Notes under the pieces: generated by a model
What the model was told of the DNA's origin: nothing
The model's database searches: none
What the model saw: only the letters and a program-made list of their open reading frames with translations
Shown here: piece after piece, positions 47,545-58,500 of the stretch
Numbering within the stretch: the stretch's first letter is position 1
How the letters are laid out: every line of letters begins with the position of its first letter
Translations under genes and position numbers: made by a program
Source: Platycnemis pennipes
Taxonomy: Eukaryota; Arthropoda; Insecta; Odonata; Platycnemididae
Assembly (NCBI GenBank): GCA_933228895.1
Contig: OW121855.1
Span: 48,002,698-48,066,697, forward strand
DNA length: 64,000 nucleotides
Direction: 5' to 3'

Positions 47545-47680
47545 GCCTACTCGCAAACCAAAGGTCGTAGGTACGAATCCAGCCCAAGTAAAGGATGTTT
47601 TGGGCATCTTAGGTGTAAGTTTGGAATTAAGTTAGGTTACACGGTAAGATACACAGGATACAGTTCACTGTAAAAAGTAG
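47545..47680 (+). repeat. tRNA-like SINE remnant
   Basis: GCAAACCAAAGGTCGTAGGT then ACGAATCCAGCCC resembles the anticodon-to-T-arm part of a tRNA with a box B of GGTACGAATCC. The tail is AT-rich. Confidence 0.4.
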
Positions 47681-48514
47681 ATCTGATTTTAAGGTACAAA
47701 AGCGATCTGAATTTCAGATGCAACAATTTTAAGACAGGGTATGTTGAATTTGAGCAGTAATATCTTGTCTAAAAATAAGGCAGGTGAACGGCTGAAAATC
47801 AGACCATCCAGAATCCTGCTTCCTCTGCTTCCTGCTCAACTGCTCCTGTACCAACCATCCATGTTCCTGCCTCTTCCGTACCTTAAATCCGTGTTCCTGC
47901 CTTACAACCAGACAGCGCTTAAATTCAGATCGCACTGAAAATCAGATCAACTTTTTACAGTGTTGGTGTGACTTAAAACATAAACCTGATACTATTCAAC
48001 CATTCCACATCTCAAATTAGGGAGGAATTCGATCTTCAAACTCCAGTCTCCTTCAAAGGCCAAGCATATAAAGAATTTTAAGTCCTTGACAGGCAGACAA
48101 TTTACGTGTTTATATAGTGGGCCACTAAAAGAAAACTACTCGTTTGACTGTGCCGTCTCTGTTCAAAGCGACTGTGGGTAGTATATCGGGTGCTCCGCCT
48201 GAACGAACGCACGATATTCGATCTGCCGTTGAAGCACAATAACATACACTAGCTTTCGACCACGGGGCAAGAAGTTATGCCCATTGAATCGCGTGACTGA
48301 CAACTGGCCACAGAGATAGCATCGTGAGGTGACTGAGTGCGTGGGAGATAAGGTGGATATCGAAGGGGGAAATGAAAGGGGAAGTAATTCCCGTTGACAG
48401 GGTAAAATCCTAATCAGATTTCCATCTAAGTAATACACTGGGTCTTGGATTCAACCTGTCAAAATTCTGAAAGTTTCGGCCGCAATTGTCAGGTTGTTAA
48501 CGCGTCTCCTTGAT
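47681..48514. other. No gene seen
   Basis: CTGATTTTAAGGTAC and related pieces at 47680-47720 recur inverted at 47870-47950 (TACCTTAAATC, AGATCAACTTTTTACAGTG pairs with CACTGTAAAAAGTAGATCTG at 47668), giving a loose inverted repeat about 290 bp wide. It may be a small non-autonomous element. No coding content. Confidence 0.4.
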
Positions 48515-48590
48515 CATCTAAATCTACGTTATACTCTACAAGCAACCGCGAGTGTGTGTGGCAGGGGGTCAAGATAACCGAATAAGCACA
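48515..48590 (-). repeat. Interspersed repeat module
   Basis: ATCTAAATCTACGTTATACT, CTACAAGCAACCGCGAGTGT and GTGTGGCAGGGGG together form the reversed TGCCACAC/TTGCA/TAGAT module also seen at 27735, 31850 and 50000. Confidence 0.55.
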
Positions 48591-49984
48591 AACTGACAAC
48601 CCGGCAGTCGAGGCTTAATATCGCTTTTCATTTCGGATATTCTTTTTGTCTTGGGAAGTCTTCCCAAACCGTGAGCATACCCAATACAGCTGGAGCATAA
48701 AATTTAATACAACCTTATCTTATGCTAATATTTTCTTAACCCATATGAGGTAAAGGTGACGGCAACTCCTTTTCCTTTGAAACATTACTTTATTAAAATC
48801 TGTAATTCGTGAAACACTGCAGATTAAATATTTTGGAGAGTTTAAATTAAAATAAGTTAAAACTATATGACTTCCACAGTGTATTAAAACACTACCGTTT
48901 TCGGCTACCAAATCATACCTGATAACAGCTTGACAGTCGAATCCGTTAGAGAGTCTTTAAGTAAACTGTGCAAGCTACAAAGTTACATCTTATTTTAATT
49001 ATTTGCCGTTCCGCAAACTGAAAGGTAGCTACGCTTTTCGATTTCATTTAGAAGGGTTTCCAAATAAGAGCTCTAGATTTCATCTTGTGACCTTAGGGCT
49101 CCTGGCCGAACTCGCGTCGATCTGGTTTACCACGCCACCCCAAATCGAGTGATGGGGGATAAAAAACAATAACTAAAACAGTCCACCGGACTGCGAGAAG
49201 TACATCGTCATTTTAAAACGCTATATGTAAATTCAAACTTCGTTGTAATCCTAAGTTTCCAGCGTGCAAACTCGTGATGTCATTTTAAACGTAAAAATAT
49301 TACCCTTCCCAAAATATCATCGCTTGTGTTGGATAAGGTCAGGTGAGGACTGAGGGTGATGGAGGGGGAGGGAAGAGGGTCAGGGGAAAAGAATCAAAAG
49401 AACATCGAAGGCAGAGCAACGATCATCGAAGAAGGGGAGAGCACAAGCATACTTTGAGATCGCGGGCGTTTTATACACGGTCTCAATTAGTGTATTTGAC
49501 GAGCAGTCAGAATTCGCGCAAACATTATCACGGAAGGTCCTGAATTCGGCTGGTAGCACACCTCTCTGTCATGCCACTGAAGTTTATCCGGGCGAAAATA
49601 AGGATTTGATCAAAGAACTGCGAAGAGGAGTTCGTCCGGCCAGGAAGCATTAGACTCCAAGAGTAAGACAAGAGGTCGAATAGCATAAAATACTTTGTTC
49701 TAGCGGTACGCACGAAGGACGGTTAAAGATAACTGCCCTGCGCTTATAACAACTGGGCGTATCACCATTTTGGTCTATCAAAGCATTTCCGTAAAAGTCA
49801 AAAGTGCATAGTATTCCCCAAGAGAGCACACTTCACTCGCAGATATTATAAATCTATTGAACAAAATATGGAGAAGTTTGAAAATGCTCCCGTCCTTACG
49901 TAAGGCGACCAAGAGCGAAGGTACTTGCTTCGTGCTAGAAACTGCTTGTCTAGAGGAAAACAAGATTTTTTAGCAGGAGAGGGA
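48591..49984. other. No gene seen
   Basis: Moderately GC-richer near 49330-49460 (a purine-rich GAGGGTGATGGAGGGGGAGG stretch). No domains or RNA genes recognised. Confidence 0.4.
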
Positions 49985-50275
49985 GGAAAGCTAAATTTAA
50001 TCTGCAATCCACCGCAAAGGCGTGTGGCAGGGGGTTGTGTGTCACCAGCCATGAAGTTGAGTTTAAGGATGAGGTATATTCGGTATCTCCATATTCCGTC
50101 TTTAATCACACGTGGATCCAAAATTTCACGTCCCACCCATCGGACAGAGTGCTGCAGGTGAAAAATGTCCAACCCAATATTCATGTAAAAAATATTGTCC
50201 ATATGAACCTGTACCTCTGAGACCTTACCAAGAGTGTGCCCGAGACTTGAACCCTGGACGCGGTGCGTTGAAGTC
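49985..50275 (-). mobile_element. SINE with tRNA-like head and shared tail module
   Basis: On the minus strand the sequence opens with CGCGTCCAGGGTTCAAGTCT, a box B of GGTTCAAGTCT, runs through a body with TCACCTGCAGCACTCTGTCC, and ends with CCCCCTGCCACACGCCTTTG, the dispersed module. This gives a plausible RNA polymerase III-type SINE of about 290 bp. The box A end is not clearly resolved. The long minus-strand open frame across it is incidental. Confidence 0.5.
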
Positions 50276-51394
50276 AATAATCCTAATTAGTCTCCTAATC
50301 GGCCTCATTCCTGATTAGTTTCTGCCTTTATGAAATGACTCCATTGCGGGTTCTATTCCTATCTAACTTATAATACCATTGCAATTTGAAACATTCTCCA
50401 ATAAACGCCCTCGGAAAAATAACCTCATTGCATGCATACTCACCCAAGTAATGTGGAGACGCTAGATGTTCCGATAGAATATGTCGTCTGCGTGTTAGTT
50501 CCAATGTCAGCGATCGTATCCATATCCATGACTGCCTGAGAATGCCAAAAAAGGAAATCAGTGAAAAACCACGCGAGATAGAATGTATAAACGCTGTCTC
50601 TACTTTGGAATACAAATGGAGATCGGTAAATTTGTATCACGCGTAATACATAAAATTTAGCATAATAATGAATTCAATACCAATCAAACTAATACTAAGT
50701 AGAAATATACTTTCATTAACAATGTTAGGTGTAATATCAATCGCGAGTCCTTACCTTTCCAATCTTAACGATGCGCCTCCCCGCAAAGTCCCCATACAAC
50801 TGAATGTTTCGTTTAAAATTCACCAGGTGGCGCGGTGTACCTTTGGGCAGTTTACGGTGGGATGGGAAAGGATTCTCCAAGAAGGGCCTCCTCTGCCAAG
50901 GAAGCGAGGAATATGGACAATCGAATGCTCCAAAAGAATAGCTCAACCGAAGGTCACTTTCACGGAGCCTTGATTCCCTCAAGGCAGGTAAGTGCCGCTC
51001 AGCATAATAGTTCAAATCGAATTCTTCGTCTATCGTTCACTGCTGATCGAAGAACCATTGTGATGGTATACCAGAATGGACGACTTTGTCACACATGAAA
51101 GCTGACTAGGCTCTTCATTCACCGTAATTAAATTTGAAAAATAATTAGGAAAATGGTATGGTTTCATGGAAAAGGATTTAATGACACCAGAGAAGATAGT
51201 AAATAGACTCGGGCTTAACACTGTGGAAATCTTTAATTGTAGGAACGAAGGATGAAAGGAAACACTGCAATATCCACGCTTAGATATATTTTTCATGGCC
51301 ATGGTTTCATTGCTAAGCTACATAATCAGGTCCAGCTTTTTTAGTTTGCCCGTTAGTATCACTTGCAAAAGTAGGGTAGTGTAGATAGGCTGTA
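50276..51394. other. No gene seen
   Basis: I looked here for the missing N-terminal exons of the downstream P450, since a GTAAGT site occurs at about 50988, but found neither the proline-rich hinge nor a W-R helix C motif. Short open frames on both strands at 50670-51015 are unrecognised. Confidence 0.35.
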
Positions 51395-51620
51395 CAGGGG
51401 CGTCGGAACTATTTTCGCTTTGGGCAAACTTTGAAAAGGGCCGATTTTCGCTAAAAGAGCATACGAAAGTGGTAGAATATGTGTCAGAAGAGAAAAAACA
51501 AGCTAGAAACAAGTGAAATTTAATTTTTACTAATGAAGACAACTCATTTCTCAAGGATCCGGGGCAAATTCTGAGGGAGGGGCCTTTGGCCCCCCCTGCT
51601 CCTCACTTCCGACGCCGCTG
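51395..51620 (-). mobile_element. MITE copy 2 (same family as 5073-5345)
   Basis: CAGGGGCGTCGGAACTATTT opens and TTCCGACGCCGCTG closes it. It is the reverse-complement relative of 5073-5345 with a few short deletions. AGGCTGTA before and AGGTTGTT after it may be a decayed 8-bp target duplication. Confidence 0.7.
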
Positions 51621-52001
51621 AGGTTGTTTAGGATTGGGTTGGAGGGTGTGGTTCAGTAAGAAGGAATATGAGTCTGCTGAGTGAGCGCTTTGCCGTAGTT
51701 GTACGTTGAAGATCATGTGGTGGAAGTAGTTACGACTATCGATATTGCGCAATATTGGTAGTAGGAACTACTTTCAATTTCTCATGCATGAGAACTTTCC
51801 CCGTGAAGGCAAGTTCACTGTTTTTCGCCGTAAACTGGGTGAAAGACAATTTCACCGCTGATCGGGATCCCGATAGCCCTGAGAGCAGCACGGTATGAGC
51901 TTCTTTTCTTTAAGGAAGTTATGTGCCAAGTACCTACATCGGTGCACTTTTTGATTATCGTAATTACTAATGTGGTAGTTTCTGCTGACGGAGATGTCAC
52001 C
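51621..52001. other. No gene seen
   Basis: Unique-looking sequence between the MITE and the hAT tip; no feature recognised. Confidence 0.4.
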
Positions 52002-52064
52002 CAGTGGCGGATCCAGGCCAATATCTCGGGGGGTGGGGGGTGGGGGGGGGGGGGGGGGGGAAGC

Positions 52065-52207
52065 CTGAGACTTTAAAGGATGCGTTACAAGAGTTCGATA
52101 CGTATTTCGTACCGAGGCGAAATGTTATTTTTGAAAGATTCAAGTTCAATTCAAGGGTACAACAGGAGGGGGAACCGGTGGATGTGTGTATTCATTTGAA
52201 CCCTTAA
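52065..52207 (+). pseudogene. Gypsy-type gag fragment lodged in the hAT end
   Basis: The + strand encodes LKDALQEFDTYFVPRR, then NVIFERFKFNSRVQQEGEPV and DVCIH. This is the pattern of arthropod Gypsy gag ('F..YF.P..NVIFER..FN.R.Q..GE.VD.F'). It lies between two poly-G runs (52030-52060 and 52254-52267), inside the hAT element. It is unrelated to the gag of the 42-46 kb element by eye. Too short to function. Confidence 0.6.
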
Positions 52208-52795
52208 CGGCCTTAACGATAACATAACAGGTGGTATGGAATATCACCTAATTGGGGGGGGGGGGGTTTCTTCAGAAAATTGTAAAAAAAAATAAAAAAA
52301 AGAATGGTGAATTTACATGCAAGTTTTCTGGTTTTCAGCATATTTTCACATTTAAAATTTTTATACTATTTGATTATTGCCTTATGACTTCTAGGCTGCA
52401 AAAAAAAACTTTGGTTTTCCTTCGTTCAGAGACATTTTGATTTCTTTCCTGAAAATCTTACCCTTACTTGTATTTAATATGACCAAACTACTACACTGTT
52501 TTACGCTACTCTGAACTACTTAAAACGGTATTGCCATATACAGTAAAGTATTTTGAATTTTTGAAAGTTGAGGTTAATGCTTTGTGATATTCACTGAAAA
52601 GCAAACTAACATGATTATGAGAATACTTTGTAGTTAATAAGAACTTAGGACAAAGGTTCTGATATAAGTAATAAACCTATCCTACAACGATAGTTTATAA
52701 CTAGGCCCAACTTCATGAAAGATTAAGAAAGTATAAGCACAAAATAATTAGTATCCAGAAATTTAATTACAACTCTTTTACAAACTAAATGCATT

Positions 52796-54670
52796 CTAAA
52801 TAATTACTTGTAACTGTAATCTTCTTTTGCCTCCTTTAGCGTAACGTTCAAGCACCTTATCAACATTTATATCAATATCTTTGTGGATAAATAAAAGACA
52901 TAAGCCATTCAATCTTCCCACAACCATTCGGGTTCGTCGCCATGATTTAACGAGATTAAGGCTGCTGAATGACCTTTCAGCACTTGCAACAGTCATTTGC
53001 AGTGTGATAAGAATTTTCAATACATTTCTTACGGTGGGAAATACATCTTCATCACAGCTCATCAACCACTTACAGTAACCGAAATTTTCTTTCCTTCCTC
53101 TTTCTCTCTCAGCCAATTTGTTTTCCAAATATTTATTTCCCATCGATTACAGCTTCAGATTGAACAGGAAGAAGATGTTTGAAGTTCCCAACAACTTTCT
53201 GAAGCCTATCTTTGACATTTACTTTTTCATTTGCAGCAGTGGTGTTGGAGTTCAGAATGCATACATGCAACAATATATTTAGATCAAAACACATTAAGGT
53301 GTCTTGGGAAAATCGTGTCTGAAGGTCAACAATGACATTGTCCAGAAGTGGATTGTACATGGATCTTCTGTAGTAGTCTACAATTGTGTCAGCGTCATGG
53401 CTTTCTCTGTGACGTTGCTTCTTCACGATTCTTGGCATTAGGTACTAGCTGCACTCCCAGCTTTTCGGCAGTGGTTTTGGCCTCACAATATATCTCTGTA
53501 AAGGACTCATCACAGTTTTTTCTACTGTCCTTCAAAGATGTCAGAGTATCTTGTACAGCATTAGAAGCCTTGTTTAGGTCAACGGCTGGCATTTGCAGTA
53601 TCTTACTCAGAGGAAGCGTTCTTTTCAAAATGTCATTCAAACACAGGAAAAAATAAAACCTGTGTTCGTCACTGAGTTAATGTATAGTGTAGTCTATTTG
53701 CCCGATTTAGACTTCTTCCATTCACTCATTTCTGTGAAGTCATCTACTATTTCCAGTGAGGCAAAGTAAAATAAAATTACAGCATCATGCCTTTCCACCC
53801 ATCGAGTCTCACAAAGACTAACAAGCTGACCTCGCAATGCATTCATAATGGCATTTCTTTTGGATAACTGATTGAAAAACGAAATAACTTCCTTAATTAT
53901 TCCAACAGCATTTTTGATGGTCTTGATTTTGGTTGACTTCGAAAGAGAATCATACAAAACTTGGCTGTAGCATGGTAGCCGTTTTGTATAGACCGCCTCT
54001 CTTTGGATCTCTGTGATACTACCGACTTCTTCCGAAGTCAAAACAGATGCTACATCTGTACCGATTCCTACACAGAGACTCAAATCTAAACCCAGTTCTT
54101 TCACATTTTCTAAAACTATTTCACCAAGAGTCTTTCCAGTAAATTTTGTTTCCGTCTTTTCTGTCAAACGCACATTAGTCATATCTGCAGCAGTACGTAT
54201 GTGCATCAACGAATGTGATGAAATTTCCATTATAGTTTCTTTGTACAGATACCTTACAATTAAGGCAATTTGTTCCTTGCGAGACAGATCAGGTGTTTCG
54301 TCGAACAATATTGACCAATATTTAGCTTCATGAATTCGTTTTAGGATTTCTTCCCTATTATCCTTAATATCTACACAATATTGTAGCAATAAATTTTGAG
54401 TAGTTTTCCTAATATAGGTAGCACGGGAAGATGCACTTTTTAGGTGTACCTCAAGTATTTTGTCACCTGCATCTACCCTGAACTGCAACAGGGCTTTGAA
54501 ATTACCTTAGTTTATAGCAGAGGCCACAGGATTAATGGTGCCGTCATCACTATGACCCCTTAGAGGGATGTTCTGACGTCAAAGCAAGATAATGGTTTCA
54601 ACAATAGGCCTCAGCCTTTCACGATTTTCGGTAACTTGACGAAGACGTTCAGTACATACTTGATTGACTA
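52796..54670 (-). pseudogene. hAT-family transposase (DUF4371/ZMYM1-like), frameshifted
   Basis: Four consecutive minus-strand blocks join in the expected order but different frames. The N-terminal block (54670 to 54490) gives NQVCTERLRQVTENRERLRP and then RQNIPLRGHSDDG. The main block (54488-53694) gives SILFDETPDLSRKEQIALIV, the hAT catalytic Asp region, then GIGTDVASVL and LCETRWVERHDAV. The third (53640-53133) includes QLVPNAKNREE and PRIVKKQRHRE, with a break near 53400. The C-terminal block (53143-52796) holds the dimerisation motif TVASAERSFSSLNLVKSW and RLNGLCLLFIHKDI. 'Cys-X-Gly' is replaced at GIGTDVAS (usually GQGYDGAS). At least three frameshifts make it inactive. Confidence 0.8.
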
Positions 54671-54710
54671 CCTCTTTGCTTTTATTTCTCGGAAAGGGGG
54701 GGGGGGCAAT

Positions 54711-55325
54711 TGACCCCTGCATGTATTCCAAATGGGGGAGCCGACGGGCCGCGCGAGAGAAAATTGTAAATTTTTAAATATTTATAAAAAACGCATTTAT
54801 GAATTGCCACTAAATTTTATTTTTGGAATAGTTAGCTGGGTATGTTTAGATTACGGAAAAAAGTTTCGGCCAATTCTGAGATGGAGTATTTGAGAAAAGT
54901 TTATTAACAATTTTTTAAACATTAGTAATTAACAACAATAGGGTTTAGAATATAATAATTTTTAGTTATATATTTGCATTCAATAAAGATTTATCTTTAA
55001 AAAGAGCTATTAATCATTGCTGTAAGACAAATGCAGCGGAGATATAAGTGATAATATGATTTAAGGCTCGGATTTTTGCTAAAAATGCGAAAAAACTAAA
55101 GCATGCATAATTCGCTCGAAAAATTTGTTTTCACAAAAATATTTGAGGGTATTCAGTTTGAGTTGATTTTGTTCCCGTACACCAATTTTTATCAAAATCT
55201 GACACCCTAAGGGACAAACGTTTGTTGAATTGAGGTGTAATGACCCATATATTGATTCGTGAGACATAAATTTTTCTCATTAAGTAACTGCTTTTATTGT
55301 AGTGTTTTCCCTATTATCTCTCTAG
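54711..55325 (+). other. AT-rich sequence upstream of the first P450 exon seen
   Basis: No coding exon is visible. It ends with the polypyrimidine-rich acceptor TTATCTCTCTAG at 55325. Confidence 0.5.
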
Positions 55326-55574
55326 GTTTGTTTTCATGACATACTGGACTGTGTTGCCATTAATACACTTTGGTACATGATCACTGGAAAAATATATGAG
55401 CACACTGATCCTGAATTCAGGAAACTTGTCAAGTCCGCCAGTGTTTTCTTCCAAGGGAATGATCCAGAAGGAGGCCTCTTCTTGGCATATCCTCGTTTGG
55501 TGAAAATGTTCCCATTTTTGACATCAACAAAAAAATTAGCGGAAGCATTTGCTCCCCTATTTCGTTTTATTGAG
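55326..55574 (+). CDS. P450 exon A (first exon seen)
   Basis: 249 nt, phase 0 at both ends. Encodes HDILDCVAINTLWYMITGK at its start, typical of CYP2-clan proteins after helix D. It continues through the F-G region to FAPLFRFIE. Acceptor CTCTCTAG; donor GTAATA. Confidence 0.85.
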
Positions 55575-58500
55575 GTAATAGCATTAAAAATTGAATTGAT
55601 TGCAATTGTCTTAAATTTATCTTAACATTTATGGCATTGAAACTGTTGTGTTTACAAGGGAAATTAATGATGTATTTGGCTGTAGAAAGAACAGACTTTA
55701 ATTATGTAAAGCTGGCCTACTAAGGTAGATAGGCTAATATCCCACTTCGGTTAGTCAGTTAGTAATTCAGGTGAGGCGACCAATACCTTGGGTAATAGGC
55801 ACCATTTTAGGATAGGTGGCTAATTAGGTAATGGTGGAACTTCTCAGGGAACAGAGGAAGGTGGAGAGAAACCCTGCATTGGCATTAGCCTACTTTTAAT
55901 GACAAGCACCAAGGGGACCACGGCTTAACATCCCATCCGACGGCCGGAGCACCGAACCTGAAGAACCCCTCCACTAGGTGCTCAAATAGGGACTGGTTTG
56001 CCATTGAAAATTCCACCCCTGCCGGGAATCAAACCAGGACCCTTGGGATGGGAGGCCAGTACTCTAGCCACCATGACAACCCAATCCTCTGTCTCACTTC
56101 AGAAGTAACAACTAGACATAACCATGCTGTGAAACCATGGGTTCATATCTGATCCCCATTTCAAAACAGCAATGGAAATCACTTACTGGAAGTTGATATC
56201 ATAAGTTTGATAACTATCTACTTAGATGAAACATAATTAATTAAATCTGAGAAAATTAATAAATATCCCCTTTTTCAATGAACAATTTCAAACTGATTTT
56301 TAGCCCACATTTTAAAATGCTATGGTTTTATGTAGTCAGATTTCACTAACCATTCCATGTACCTATGTATTTTAAGAGAGCATGACTCCTAGCCATGTTG
56401 GGGTCTAATGTCATGTTGTGTTCAAAAATTCTTTTCTAAAAGCAAGGAATCTCCACTCCAACATCACATATGTATCTCGATTACATTTCTAAATTTGTTT
56501 AGATTGGCATAATCAATTAATCAAGTACCTATCAGTTTTTGATCAGCAAAATTAATCTTATCTGATTTCTCGTCCACTTTTAATTTTCCATAGTATTTTA
56601 TTTAATTCGTACAGCCATAGTCAAATCTCGTCAATGAAATAATGATGTAATAAAATGTTCTCATAGTTAACTACTTCATTTCTACCTTCAGTTATTGTTA
56701 TGTTTTTTTAAAACCAATATTCAACTTGGCAACCTATGGGATGGTCAAAATGTACATCACTTGGTCTGTTTCTTATCCCTAACTTTATTTAGGAAGAAAT
56801 GCAGAAAGTATCAAAAAATGAACAGAGAAAACATAGTCTAATGTGTTTTAACATTTGAAAATTTTCCAAAAATCTTTTTTCTCCTTTTTATTTAATAATA
56901 TGTGGATAGAAATCTGATATGTTATTGCAAAACCCAGCATGCTAGGTTCCTCACCTTCCCTTCTCTCTTTCCCTCATTTACAAACCTCCCCTCTATCCAC
57001 TCCACCATTCTTATCTCCTCTGTAATGTAGCACTCTGTGAACCCTACTGCCACAAGCTTTTCTTGGAGTTTTACTTCCAGTTGGTTGGTTATTTAGGGGA
57101 GGCGACCGACAGCTGAGGTCATTTGCACCATATAGGATAGGTGGGTAATTGGGTAATGGTAGGAATGTTTAGGGAATGGAGGAAGGATGGAGAGAAACCC
57201 GGCGTCGGCATTAGCCTACTCTGAACAAAAGGCGCCAAGGGGACCATGGCTTAACGTCCCATCCGACGGACGGAGTACTGTACTTGAAATGCCCTTTACT
57301 AGGCACTCAAGTGGGGACCGGTTTTCCACTGAAAAATCCACCACTGCCGGGAATCGAACCCGGGCCCTCGGGATGGGAGGCCAGTACTCTAGCCACCATT
57401 CCAACCCGATGCCCATTTTACTTCCATCTTAACTCTTTATTTATTCTCATGCCCATCACGTACTCATCAAAATTACTACTCCTTTTTTCTTTAGCTCCCC
57501 ATTCATAGCCTGGCATTCTATGCTCAACCTCATTCATCATTGAGTTTCTTGTCTTGCAGTCATTTCTCCATTCTCTTCTTCTGCTACCTTTGAATTCCCT
57601 TCGACATGAAAATGAGAATAAAAATTTACACTTTGTAATGGTCCACTGATGAGATTCATTGTTACGACCCCGGTTTTGTACTCTTAGTGCCAGCTTCACG
57701 TACATTTATCATGTTTGTAACTATATATATATGAAGAGAAGAGACGCTAGAGGCGATGGAAGTTCCAGATACGGCGGAGAAGAGAAAGGTTGGAGCAGGC
57801 ATCCGGAGGTGGATGGAGGAGTGGAGTGATAAAAGGAGGACACAAAAGAGAGGAAAATTGTGACTCATCCACGAAGGAGGATCCTCACCCTGCATTGGCC
57901 GCCAACTGATCCACGTCTCAGAAGCAACTAGTCCCGAAGCTGCGTGCCCATCTGCTCTTGTTAAGTACTGTGCTCAGCCCCACCCCAAGCCACACTAAAC
58001 ACCCTCAGAGCCTATCCAATCAACGAAATAAAAGTGTCAATTGAGGCCTCATTCGTATCATTTAAATTCAACATTTTCCTTTTCTTTATTTTATTGTTTT
58101 GGATGAATGGGATGAATGATAAAAGGTTTCAGCAGTTTATGTTCCATTTGTTGATTTTGTTTGTGCTTAAGGTGAGGTGATCAGGTATACGAGAGCGTAT
58201 GACCAACAGAAGAAGGGAGTACAGGCTATGAAACTGCACTCAGGTCCCATGGAAATAGAAACTCTTCAATTTTTGTGGAATGTGTTACCAGTTTGATAAG
58301 GCGCCTGTTGAGCGACCTGATGTATCATTTAGTTCATAGGTTAGTTTTAGGATTTTCTGTTGGGTTATTTTGTCATATCACATGTTAATGTTTGGTTAAA
58401 TGAACAATAAATTGTCATTTGTTATAAGGTTGTTCATGAAATTTTCCCCGGATCACTCTCCTTCCTCATCATGTAAGTTAAGAGAATCAGACTGCGATTC

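Larger units (their letters stand above)
52002..54710 (-). mobile_element. hAT transposon copy, broken
   Basis: The tip CAGTGGCGGATCCAGG at 52002 is a hAT-style terminus and leads into a long G-run. A transposase pseudogene lies on the minus strand. The opposite end, near 54690-54710, reaches another G-run but lacks a matching CCTGGATCCGCCACTG, so that terminus is lost or very diverged. About 2.7 kb in total, a normal size for such elements. Confidence 0.65.

Noticed and set aside
50668..51015. Possible N-terminal P450 exon upstream of 55326
   Set aside because: A GTAAGT donor exists near 50988, but neither strand gives a recognisable P450 helix C or hinge motif.
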